Shown here piece after piece: positions 45,186 to 52,156 of a DNA stretch of 64,000 nt; within the stretch, counting starts at the first letter, position 1; each line of letters begins with the position of its first letter. Below the pieces are notes generated by a model. It searched no databases and was not told where the DNA came from. It saw only the letters and a program-made list of their open reading frames with translations. The stretch comes from Nioella aestuarii (GTDB taxonomy: Bacteria; Pseudomonadota; Alphaproteobacteria; Rhodobacterales; Rhodobacteraceae), in contig NZ_JBPBBA010000006.1 in NCBI RefSeq assembly GCF_050896395.1, positions 70,872 through 134,871 of the forward strand, given 5' to 3'. A program made the translations under genes and the position numbers.

Positions 45186-45312
45186 TCAGATCAACCGGCC
45201 GTGTGATTTCGCGTGTTTGCGGCTGCATGAGGCCGGAATAGGCATAGCCCACAAGCCCGATCACCCCGAGCAGCGCGAGAAAGAAGATCAACTTGATGAT
45301 ACGCCCAAACAT
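45175..45312 (-). CDS. 45-residue single-pass membrane protein
   Basis: ATG at 45312 and TAG at 45175-45177 enclose 45 codons. The protein starts MFGRIIKLIFFLALLGVIG and continues VGYAYSGLMQPQTREI, then ends PVDLNVD. A basic residue before and a strong hydrophobic helix (about 6-26) suggest an inner-membrane protein with a short periplasmic tail. Its end overlaps the start of the 501-residue secreted protein by 11 bases in another frame, indicating translational coupling. Function unknown, but a helper for that protein is reasonable inference. Confidence 0.7.
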   Translation of the reverse strand: MFGRIIKLIFFLALLGVIGLVGYAYSGLMQPQTREITRPVDLNVD

Positions 45313-45415
45313 GAGTCCCCAACCTGCCGTGATTTTCGACGTTTGCCGCCGCTATCAAATCATTATAAGCCACTTGAGAGGGGATTTCGCCAGTAGGGGG
45401 ACGATTTTTTTGAAG

Positions 45416-45982
45416 ATGGGCGAAACCACGCCAGATATTCAGGCGAATCTGACGCGAACCGTGGTGCTGGTTGGCATGATGGGGGCCGGGAAAACCGCGA
45501 TTGGCAAGGCTTTGTCAGCCCGGCTGGCGGTGCCGTTCGAGGATTCGGATGCCGAAATCGAAGCCGCCTCAAAGCTAAGCATCGCTGAAATTTTCGACCG
45601 CTATGGCGAACCGTTCTTTCGTGACAAGGAAAGCCAGGTCATCGCACGCCTTCTCGATGGCCCGCCATGTGTGCTGTCGACCGGTGGCGGTGCATGGCTG
45701 TCGCCGGAAAACCGCGCATATATGGCTGGCCGGGCGGCCGTCGTCTGGCTGAAAGCCGATCTCGATCTGCTATGGAGCCGCGTGAAGCACAAAAGCACCC
45801 GGCCCCTGCTGCGCACGGCAAACCCGAGGGCGACACTTGCCCAACTGTTAGAAACCCGCACACCGGCTTATGAGCAGGCAGAGTTCACGGTCGAAACCAG
45901 GGCTGACTGGTCCATTGATCAGACGACAGCCGCGGTCCTGGATCGGTTGACCGAGGCCGGTATTGTGGAGATTCGGAAATGA
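45416..45982 (+). CDS. aroK: Shikimate kinase
   Basis: 188 residues. It phosphorylates shikimate with ATP in the aromatic amino acid pathway. Walker A is GMMGAGKTAIGKAL, followed by DSDAEIE, FRDKE and GGGAWL for shikimate binding, with the LID region TRPLL. The start is uncertain: TTG at 45410 has AGGGGGA at an ideal 8 bases, while ATG at 45416 is the commoner codon; the difference is two residues. The stop overlaps aroB by 4 bases. It is divergent from the 45-residue membrane protein gene. Confidence 0.95.
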   Translation: MGETTPDIQANLTRTVVLVGMMGAGKTAIGKALSARLAVPFEDSDAEIEAASKLSIAEIFDRYGEPFFRDKESQVIARLLDGPPCVLSTGGGAWLSPENRAYMAGRAAVVWLKADLDLLWSRVKHKSTRPLLRTANPRATLAQLLETRTPAYEQAEFTVETRADWSIDQTTAAVLDRLTEAGIVEIRK

Positions 45983-47097
45983 CTCTTGCCACCGTTCATG
46001 TCCCGTTGGGGGATCGCGCCTATGACGTCCGCATTGGCCCGGGCCTGCTGGCCCGATCCGGGGCAGAAATCGCGCCGCTTTTGCATCGGCCTCGTGTCTT
46101 CGTGGTCAGCGAAGAGCGCGTGGCAGGGTTGCATCTTGAGGCGCTGCGAAAAGGGCTTTCAGCCGAGGGAATCGCGATGGAATCCCTTGTGCTGCCACCC
46201 GGTGAGACCACCAAGGGATGGCCGGAATTCACCCGCACCGTTGAATGGCTGCTGGCTGAGCGTGTCGAGCGCAAAGATATCGTTGTTGCCTTCGGAGGTG
46301 GTGTGATCGGTGACTTGGCGGGCTTCGCGGCCGCTGTTCTGCGGCGTGGTGTGCGGTTCGTGCAGATCCCAACAAGCCTTTTGGCGCAGGTCGACAGCTC
46401 CGTGGGCGGCAAGACCGGGATCAACTCGGTCGCTGGAAAGAACCTGATCGGAGCATTCCACCAGCCCTCCCTTGTTCTGGCTGATATTTCAGTTCTGGGC
46501 ACACTGACGGCGCGGGATTTCCTGGCAGGTTACGGCGAGGTTCAGAAATACGGACTCCTTGGCGATGCCGAATTTTTCGACTGGCTTGAGCACAATGGCC
46601 CCGCAATGGCCGCGGGCGATGACGACTTGCGGTTGGAAGCGGTGCGCCGTTCGGTGCAGATGAAGGCCGATATCGTTGAGCGGGACGAGACCGAGCAGGG
46701 CGATCGGGCTCTTCTCAACCTCGGCCATACGTTCTGTCATGCGCTTGAAGCCGCGACGGGGTATTCCGACCGGCTTCTGCATGGGGAAGGTGTGGCTATT
46801 GGCTGTGCTCTCGCCTTTGAGCTGTCCTATCGGCTTGGGCTGGTTAGCCAAGAGGAACCGTCGCGCGTGCGAGAGCATCTCGCTGCTATGGGGATGAAAA
46901 AGGACCTGACGGACATTCCAGGCAACTTGCCTGATGCAGATGCGCTTCTGAACCTGATGGGACAGGACAAGAAGGTCGTGGATGGGCAGCTGCGCTTCAT
47001 CTTGGCGCGGTCCATCGGTGACGCTTTCGTAACGGCGGATGTCCCAAGGGAAGAGGTCGCCGGTCTTCTGTCCGACGCCTTGCACGGACGCCCGTAG
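45979..47097 (+). CDS. aroB: 3-dehydroquinate synthase
   Basis: 372 residues. It makes 3-dehydroquinate from DAHP using NAD and a metal ion, the second step of the shikimate pathway. The N-terminal domain has AFGGGVIGDLAGFAAA and RGVRFVQIPTSLLAQVDSSVGGKTGIN. The metal ligands lie in E-YGEVQKYG and GHTFCHALE...LHGEGVAIG. ATGA overlap links it with aroK. The stop runs into a triple hairpin at 47097-47187 that is shared with the convergent gpt gene. Confidence 0.96.
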   Translation: MTLATVHVPLGDRAYDVRIGPGLLARSGAEIAPLLHRPRVFVVSEERVAGLHLEALRKGLSAEGIAMESLVLPPGETTKGWPEFTRTVEWLLAERVERKDIVVAFGGGVIGDLAGFAAAVLRRGVRFVQIPTSLLAQVDSSVGGKTGINSVAGKNLIGAFHQPSLVLADISVLGTLTARDFLAGYGEVQKYGLLGDAEFFDWLEHNGPAMAAGDDDLRLEAVRRSVQMKADIVERDETEQGDRALLNLGHTFCHALEAATGYSDRLLHGEGVAIGCALAFELSYRLGLVSQEEPSRVREHLAAMGMKKDLTDIPGNLPDADALLNLMGQDKKVVDGQLRFILARSIGDAFVTADVPREEVAGLLSDALHGRP

Positions 47098-47187
47098 AAA
47101 GCTTTTCTGGAAAAGCTTTCATGCGGGAAAAATATCTTCGGGAAGATTTTTGGGGCCAAGCAGGAAGAATTTTCGGGAAAATTCTTC
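47097..47187. terminator. Three tandem inverted repeats between convergent aroB and gpt
   Basis: Hairpin 1 at 47097-47120: half-site GAAAGCTTTTC with a 2-base centre. Hairpin 2 at 47128-47151: AAAAATaTCTTC-type arm against GAAGATTTTT. Hairpin 3 at 47164-47187: half-site GAAGAATTTTC with centre GG. All are nearly symmetrical, so they fold on both strands. They fill the whole spacer between two converging genes and overlap the gpt stop. A bidirectional terminator is inferred. Confidence 0.65.
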
Positions 47188-47695
47188 AGTCGGTACCGCG
47201 ATAGGGTTCGACATATTGCAATGCCATATCCCAGGGGAAGAAGATCCAAGTGTCCTGGCTGACCCCGGTAATGAAAGTGTCGACCATCGGTTCCCCTTTG
47301 GGTTTCGCATAGACCGTTGCGAAATGCGCCTTGGGATACATCGCGCGGACCACTTCAAGGGTTTTCCCGCTATCGACCAGATCATCGATCACCAGAACAC
47401 CTTCACCGTCCCCCATCAACGCTTCGTCAGGTTTGCTCAGCACAAGCGGTTCAGACTGCGTCTGGTGGTTGTAGGATTTGATCGAGATTGTATCGACAGT
47501 GCGAATGTCCAGCTCTCTTGCGATGATCATCGCGGGCGCCATGCCCCCGCGCGTGATCGCTACCACGGCGCGCCAAGAACCGTCTTCACCGGGGCCGCGC
47601 TTGTCGAGCCGCCAGGCAAGGGCGCGGGAATCGCGGTGGATCTGATCCCAGCTGATGTGGAAGCCCTTTTCGTGGGGCAGCTGCGCTCCGGTCAT
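47186..47695 (-). CDS. gpt: Xanthine phosphoribosyltransferase
   Basis: 169 residues. It makes XMP or GMP from the purine base and PRPP in salvage. VVAITRGGMAPAMIIAREL and the PRPP-binding VLVIDDLVDSGKTLEVVR motif are clear, and the C-terminal WIFFPWDMALQ is typical of Gpt. The length is close to E. coli Gpt (152) with a short N-terminal addition. It follows fabI after 4 bases in the same operon. The stop lies in the last inverted repeat of the aroB-gpt spacer. Confidence 0.93.
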   Translation of the reverse strand: MTGAQLPHEKGFHISWDQIHRDSRALAWRLDKRGPGEDGSWRAVVAITRGGMAPAMIIARELDIRTVDTISIKSYNHQTQSEPLVLSKPDEALMGDGEGVLVIDDLVDSGKTLEVVRAMYPKAHFATVYAKPKGEPMVDTFITGVSQDTWIFFPWDMALQYVEPYRGTD

Positions 47696-47699
47696 GGTC

Positions 47700-48512
47700 T
47701 CAGCCCTCTTTCTTGTCCAGCGTCATGTCGGGGGCGTCGATCGCCTTCATCCCGACGACGTGATAGCCAGCGTCCACATGCAGGTTCTCGCCGGTTGTGC
47801 CTGATCCCAGATCGGACAACAGGTAGAGCGCGGCCTTGCCGACCTCTTCCTGGGTCACATTGCGACGCAGAGGCGAATTCAGCTCGTTCCATTTCATGAT
47901 GTAGCGGAAATCGCCGATTCCCGAGGCCGCCAGCGTCTTGATCGGACCCGCGGAAATCGCGTTGCAGCGGATGCCGTCCTTGCCCAGGTCCTCGGCGATA
48001 TACTTGACCGACGCCTCTAGCGCGGCCTTGGCCACGCCCATCACATTGTAATGTGGCATGACCTGTTCAGCGCCGTAATAGGTCAGCGTCAGCAGCGAGC
48101 CCCCGTCGGGCATGATTGCGGCCGCGCGTTTACAGACTGCCGTGAAGGAATAGACCGAGATATTCATGGTCATCCCGAAATTTCCGGCGCTTGTATCGAC
48201 ATAGCGCCCACGCAGTTCGTTCTTGTCAGAGAATCCGATGGCGTGAACCACGAAATCAAGCTTGCCCCATTTGGCCTCTAGCGCTGCGAAAAGTGCGTCC
48301 ATCGACGCCTCATCCGTAACATCGCATTCCAGCATCGTGTCGCAGCCGATCTGGGCCGCCAGCGGTGTCACCCGCTTCAGCAACTGTTCCCCTTGATAGG
48401 AAAAAGCAAGCTCGGCGCCCTGGTCGGCGCAGGCCTTTGCGATGCCCCACGCGATGGATTTGTCATTGGCGAGTCCCATAATGAGACCCCGCTTGCCCGT
48501 CATCAAACCCAT
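47700..48512 (-). CDS. fabI: Enoyl-[acyl-carrier-protein] reductase [NADH] FabI
   Basis: 270 residues from the ATG at 48512, preceded by AAGGGGGA. It reduces trans-2-enoyl-ACP in fatty acid synthesis. GLANDKSIAWGIAKA is the FabI version of the NAD-binding loop. The catalytic Tyr-x6-Lys is in PHYNVMGVAKAALE. SGPIKTLAASGI and ENLHVDAGYHVVGM match the family. The start is set by the ribosome site; an open frame continues far upstream but overlaps pdxH and is not credible. Confidence 0.96.
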   Translation of the reverse strand: MGLMTGKRGLIMGLANDKSIAWGIAKACADQGAELAFSYQGEQLLKRVTPLAAQIGCDTMLECDVTDEASMDALFAALEAKWGKLDFVVHAIGFSDKNELRGRYVDTSAGNFGMTMNISVYSFTAVCKRAAAIMPDGGSLLTLTYYGAEQVMPHYNVMGVAKAALEASVKYIAEDLGKDGIRCNAISAGPIKTLAASGIGDFRYIMKWNELNSPLRRNVTQEEVGKAALYLLSDLGSGTTGENLHVDAGYHVVGMKAIDAPDMTLDKKEG

Positions 48513-48657
48513 GTCGGTCCCCCTTTGGCGGCTCTTTGCGAGTATCGGCAACCCTTTAGGGCATTGGCGCGCCTGCATCAAGACAGCAGGCGCAGCGGCT
48601 TGCGATGGCATCGGGCCAAGAGTAGCGTTGCGCCTACCCAGACAGGCGGAGATAGAC

Positions 48658-49263
48658 ATGAGCGACAGAAGCGGACTTTTTGCAGGGGACGATCCTTTTG
48701 CCATAGCGCGGGCCTGGTTGTCAGAGGCCGAACAGACCGAAGTGAACGATCCCAATGCCATTGCCTTGTCGACCGTTGATGCAAATGGCTTGCCGAATGC
48801 GCGCATGGTCCTGCTGAAAGAGATCGAGGCAGGGGCGTTCGTGTTCTACACCAACTACGGATCGGTCAAGGCCCAGGAGATTGACCAGGCGGGTAAGGCG
48901 GCCTTCGTGATGCATTGGAAAACCCTGCGTCGACAGATTCGGGTGCGCGGGTTGGTCAGCAAGGAAGACGGACCACTTGCAGATGCCTATTTCAAGTCGC
49001 GATCTCTCAAAAGCCGCCTTGGGGCTTGGGCTTCGGATCAATCAAAACCCCTGTCCTCGCGTGGTGCGTTGATGGCTGAGGTTGCGAAAGTCACAGCGCA
49101 GCACGGCCCCAACCCGGACCGTCCGCCGTTCTGGGGAGGCTACAGAATTACCCCGCTGGAGATCGAGTTCTGGGCCGATGGGGCGTTTCGTTTGCATGAC
49201 CGGTTTCGCTGGCAGCGCGGTGACATCGCATCGGACTGGAAAATCTCGCGTCTGAACCCCTGA
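48658..49263 (+). CDS. pdxH: Pyridoxamine/pyridoxine 5'-phosphate oxidase
   Basis: 201 residues from the ATG at 48658, with GGAG 7 bases upstream. FMN-dependent enzyme that makes pyridoxal phosphate. NARMVLLKEIEAGAFVFYTNYGSVKAQEI forms the FMN site. The C-terminal PDRPPFWGGYRITPLEIEFWADGAFRLHDRF and ending RLNP are strongly conserved in PdxH. It is divergent from fabI and precedes the cold-shock gene by a 186-base AT-rich leader. Confidence 0.96.
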   Translation: MSDRSGLFAGDDPFAIARAWLSEAEQTEVNDPNAIALSTVDANGLPNARMVLLKEIEAGAFVFYTNYGSVKAQEIDQAGKAAFVMHWKTLRRQIRVRGLVSKEDGPLADAYFKSRSLKSRLGAWASDQSKPLSSRGALMAEVAKVTAQHGPNPDRPPFWGGYRITPLEIEFWADGAFRLHDRFRWQRGDIASDWKISRLNP

Positions 49264-49316
49264 GGCGCCATTGTGAGCTGAGCGATTTTGCCGTTAACAA
49301 AGGTTAACAGAATCTG

Positions 49317-49449
49317 TTGATAAAAAAGGTGCCATTATATAAAGCATATGATAAACAAGCATTTATTATGCTTGCGCCGGGCCGGACTAACAGTCAGTTT
49401 AGTTTACGGGGACAATAAGTGATACTGCGAAAGCAGAGGTTGGGGCGTC
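49317..49449 (+). promoter_or_regulatory. AT-rich promoter and leader of the cold-shock gene
   Basis: TTGATA at 49317-49322 and TATAAA at 49338-49343 resemble -35 and -10 boxes with a short 15-base gap. Downstream a perfect 7-bp hairpin CAAGCAT/ATGCTTG (49356-49362 and 49368-49374, loop TTATT) lies in the long leader. Nearby GTTAAC repeats at about 49293 and 49303 could bind a regulator. The AT-rich leader and hairpin are typical for cold-shock genes whose mRNA changes shape with temperature. Exact start not determined. Confidence 0.45.
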
Positions 49450-49971
49450 ATGACAGATGAGGGGCGGCAAGCAGAGCTTGTTGTGGCCGGTACGGTCAAA
49501 TGGTTTGACAACGCGAAGGGATTTGGCTTCATCATTTCGGATGAAGGCGGGCCCGATATCTTGCTGCACGCGAATGTGTTGCGCAATTTCGGCCAGGGAT
49601 CGGTTGCCGATCATTCCCGGATTTCGGTGGTCGTCCAGAAGACCGAGCGCGGCATTCAGGCTCAGGAAATTCTGTCCATCGATCCGCCTGATCTCGAGGA
49701 CGCACCGGACTCAACCGGATTGATGATCGAGATCCCGGAAGGCACACCGTTTGTTCCGGCCCGCGTCAAATGGTTCGACAAGGCAAAAGGCTTTGGCTTT
49801 GCCAATGTCTTCGGGCATCCTGCCGATGTGTTTGTGCATGTCGAAGTGCTGCGCCGCTTTGGACTGGCGGATCTACAGCCTGGTGAGGCGGTGGTGTTGC
49901 GGGTGGTTGAAGGTCCGCGTGGCCAGATGGCCGGCGAAGTGCGCCCGTGGGATTACGTTCAGGAGGATTGA
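49450..49971 (+). CDS. Protein with two cold-shock domains
   Basis: 173 residues with two cold-shock (OB-fold) domains in tandem. The first is about 15-80: GTVKWFDNAKGFGFI...DILLHANVLRNF. The second is about 104-168: ARVKWFDKAKGFGFANVF...DVFVHVEVLRRFG. RNP1 (KGFGFI / KGFGFA) and RNP2 (ILLHANVL / VFVHVEVL) are in both. They bind single-stranded RNA or DNA in the cytoplasm. Double-domain CspA-like proteins are usual in Alphaproteobacteria. GAGGTTGGGG precedes the ATG. The DUF192 gene follows after 1 base. Confidence 0.92.
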   Translation: MTDEGRQAELVVAGTVKWFDNAKGFGFIISDEGGPDILLHANVLRNFGQGSVADHSRISVVVQKTERGIQAQEILSIDPPDLEDAPDSTGLMIEIPEGTPFVPARVKWFDKAKGFGFANVFGHPADVFVHVEVLRRFGLADLQPGEAVVLRVVEGPRGQMAGEVRPWDYVQED

Positions 49972-49972
49972 G

Positions 49973-50437
49973 ATGCGTGTTTTGCATCTGGCGATTGCGG
50001 CAAGTTTTTTAGCGGGGGCCGCAGCGGCGGAATGCGGTGAGGGGCGTCTTGAGCTTCGGGGCGATTGGGGAACTGCCCGCTTTCGCGTAGAAATCGCCGA
50101 CACGCCCCAGGAACGGGCAGTGGGCCTGATGCATCGTGAACACATGGCCTCTTCCGCCGGTATGCTATTTATCTATGAACACCCGCAGCGGGTCAGCTTC
50201 TGGATGGAGAACACCCTTATCCCTCTCGACATGGTTTTTATGGACGCATCTGGAACCGTGCAGCGTATCCACCAAAACGCCGTCCCTTTGGACCGCACAC
50301 CGATTCCCGGCGGCAATGATATCCAGTACGTTCTGGAGGTGAACGGGGGCATGACAGATACGCTCGGGATCACGATCGGCTCGGAAATGCGTCATCCGGG
50401 CGTCAATCAGGACATTGCAGTCTGGCCATGTGAATAA
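49973..50437 (+). CDS. DUF192 family secreted protein
   Basis: 154 residues. A Sec signal (MRVLHLAIAASFLAGAAAAE) leads to the DUF192 fold. The core includes FRVEIADTPQERAVGLMHRE, SAGMLFIYEHPQRVSFWMENTLIPLDMVFMD and IPGGNDIQYVLEVNGG. The role of DUF192 proteins is not established; the fold is a small beta structure in the periplasm. AGGAGG lies 6 bases before the ATG, and the cold-shock stop is one base away, so the two are co-transcribed. Confidence 0.9.
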   Translation: MRVLHLAIAASFLAGAAAAECGEGRLELRGDWGTARFRVEIADTPQERAVGLMHREHMASSAGMLFIYEHPQRVSFWMENTLIPLDMVFMDASGTVQRIHQNAVPLDRTPIPGGNDIQYVLEVNGGMTDTLGITIGSEMRHPGVNQDIAVWPCE

Positions 50438-50480
50438 TCGGGCTTCCATCCCCGCGCGCGGCGCGGTAGAGGAAGCGCCA

Positions 50481-50557
50481 GTCGGGGTGTAGCGCAGCCT
50501 GGTAGCGCGTCTGTTTTGGGTACAGAAGGCCGTGAGTTCGAATCTCGCCTCCCCGAC
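50481..50557 (+). tRNA. tRNA-Pro (anticodon TGG), CCA encoded
   Basis: A full cloverleaf fits. The acceptor stem is CGGGGTG against CTCCCCG with one mismatch. The D-arm is GCGCAGCCTGGTAGCGC. The anticodon stem TCTGT/ACAGA encloses the loop TTTGGGT, giving anticodon TGG. The T-arm contains GAGTTCGAATCTC. Discriminator A and an encoded CCA end at 50557. No integrase gene lies next to its 3' end. Confidence 0.97.
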
Positions 50558-50617
50558 CACTTCTCTTCTCATGCTTCTCCAGATCTCTTGCGCCCGTTGG
50601 TTCGGGCGGGCAGGTAT

Positions 50618-51631
50618 ATGGGGATGACCAGTGGCCAGACGAGCGGTGCGATGCAGAAGAACCATGGAAGCGGACGGACCGGCGACACAACCGGGCGCAT
50701 CACGATTCTCATGGGGCTGTATGACGGTGCAGTGCATCTGAAAGAGCAACTGGACAGTTTTGAGGACCAGACGGTTTCGGACTGGGATCTGATCGTCAGT
50801 GATGACGGATCTCAGGACAGCGGACCCCGGATGGTCGAACGGTTTGCACAGGCACAGCGACACAAGGGGCGCTCGGTCACTTTGATAGCAGGGCAGGGCA
50901 GGGGGTTTTCGGCGAACTTCCTTTCGATGTTGGCCAATCTTCCCCAAGGAACGCAATGGGCGGCCTTATCGGATCAGGACGATGTCTGGCTTCCCCACCG
51001 TTTGGAACTGGGGCAACGGATGCTCTCAGGTATTCCCGAAGATCGCCCGGCGCTATTTGGCAGCGCCACCTGGATCGTCGAAGAAGACCTGAGCAGCCGA
51101 GTCCCGTCGCCGCGTTTCAAGCGCCCGCCGGGTTTTCGCAACGCGCTTGTGCAAAGCATTGCGGGGGGCAACACGATGCTGCTCAATCGGGCGGGTGTTG
51201 ATCTGGCCCGCGCCGCAGCGGCAAAGGTGTTGGAGGCAGATACGGTTCCCGTTACGCATGACTGGTGGCTCTATCAGATCATCAGCGGGGCAGGCGGGGA
51301 GGTTGTGCGCAGCGAGGAGCCGACGCTGCTCTATCGTCAGCATGGCGGCAATCTGCACGGCAGCAATCGCGGTGTTCGGGCGTCCTTGTACCGCCTGAAG
51401 CAGGTCTTCAACGGGGAGTTGGCGCGCTGGACGGCGCGCAACAGCCGCGCGCTTCGGACATGTTGTGATTGGTTGAGCCCGGAAAACCAAGCGTTGCAGG
51501 AGCAGTTTGCATCCCTTCGGTCACTACATATGGTGTCCCGAATTCGGTCTTTCCGGCAGATGGGCCTCTATCGACAGGGCCGGGTTGGGCAGGCGGTGCT
51601 TTGGCTTGCGGCAGCGCTTGGCCGCTTGTGA
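50618..51631 (+). CDS. GT2-family glycosyltransferase (rhamnosyltransferase-like)
   Basis: 337 residues from the ATG at 50618 (a second ATG follows at 50624). It carries ITILMGLYDGAVHLKEQLDSFEDQTVSDWDLIVSDDGSQDSG, in part the GT2 nucleotide-binding start, and then LSDQDDVWLPHRL (DxD) and GGNTMLLNRAGVDLARAA, with HDWWLYQIISG and LYRQHGGN typical for rhamnosyl- and related transferases. It stands alone after tRNA-Pro and is far from the main glycan cluster. It probably acts on surface glycans. The frame open upstream crosses the tRNA and is not coding. Confidence 0.85.
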   Translation: MGMTSGQTSGAMQKNHGSGRTGDTTGRITILMGLYDGAVHLKEQLDSFEDQTVSDWDLIVSDDGSQDSGPRMVERFAQAQRHKGRSVTLIAGQGRGFSANFLSMLANLPQGTQWAALSDQDDVWLPHRLELGQRMLSGIPEDRPALFGSATWIVEEDLSSRVPSPRFKRPPGFRNALVQSIAGGNTMLLNRAGVDLARAAAAKVLEADTVPVTHDWWLYQIISGAGGEVVRSEEPTLLYRQHGGNLHGSNRGVRASLYRLKQVFNGELARWTARNSRALRTCCDWLSPENQALQEQFASLRSLHMVSRIRSFRQMGLYRQGRVGQAVLWLAAALGRL

Positions 51632-52156
51632 GGTCGTGATGATGGGAATCACCAGATCCTGTGGCTGCCCCGCAACCCCAATGGACGAGAATCACCTACA
51701 GGCCCCAGATGTTGATTTCATGGAAATGCTGTCTCAAGAATTAGTATTTCCCAACAGGGATTGAAGCACTGCATCACCGGTCTGGCCTAACTTGCACAGC
51801 TTTCAGCAGAAAACCTGTCTAAAGGTCCAACAGTGAATCAAACGGGTCACTGCAGGCTCTGTGGATACCCTTTATTGCAAGCCAAATTTGTCACAAAACG
51901 GTAAAAAAACTCGTTGACGCGCTATGTGCAGATACGTCAGTTTGTATCTGTCGAGCAGTTAAGCACTAAATATAGTGGCTGCGAGCGTAAGGGGCAGATG
52001 GTTTTCACATCCAAGACGACACGGCCTGACGGTCGTATCCGGGTTAGTTGGAGCCCCGGTGTGACGGTTTGCTGCCCGACATGATGAAGGGAACATGGCG
52101 GCAAGAGCGGGGACACGCTGGCACGCTGCTCACGGATAGGGACCAAGAGGCAGACC
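51632..52156 (+). promoter_or_regulatory. 525-base spacer and leader of nrdJ with an NrdR-box-like site
   Basis: There is no gene in this stretch. CACTAAATATAGTG at 51964-51977 is an imperfect palindrome close to the NrdR box, which represses ribonucleotide reductase genes; a second, usual copy 31 bases away is not seen. TTGACG at 51914 is a possible -35. The final 150 bases before nrdJ are GC-rich, with arms such as CGACGACACGG and GACGGTCGT and several G-runs, so a structured leader is possible. No B12-box consensus is recognised. Confidence 0.45.

Noticed and set aside
50481..50557. tRNA-Pro as an attachment site of an integrated island
   Set aside because: No integrase or partial 3' tRNA duplicate is seen nearby; XerD at 42757 is the housekeeping enzyme by context.
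51632..52156. Classical cobalamin riboswitch upstream of nrdJ
   Set aside because: No B12-box-like conserved core could be found by eye; only a generally structured leader is reported.
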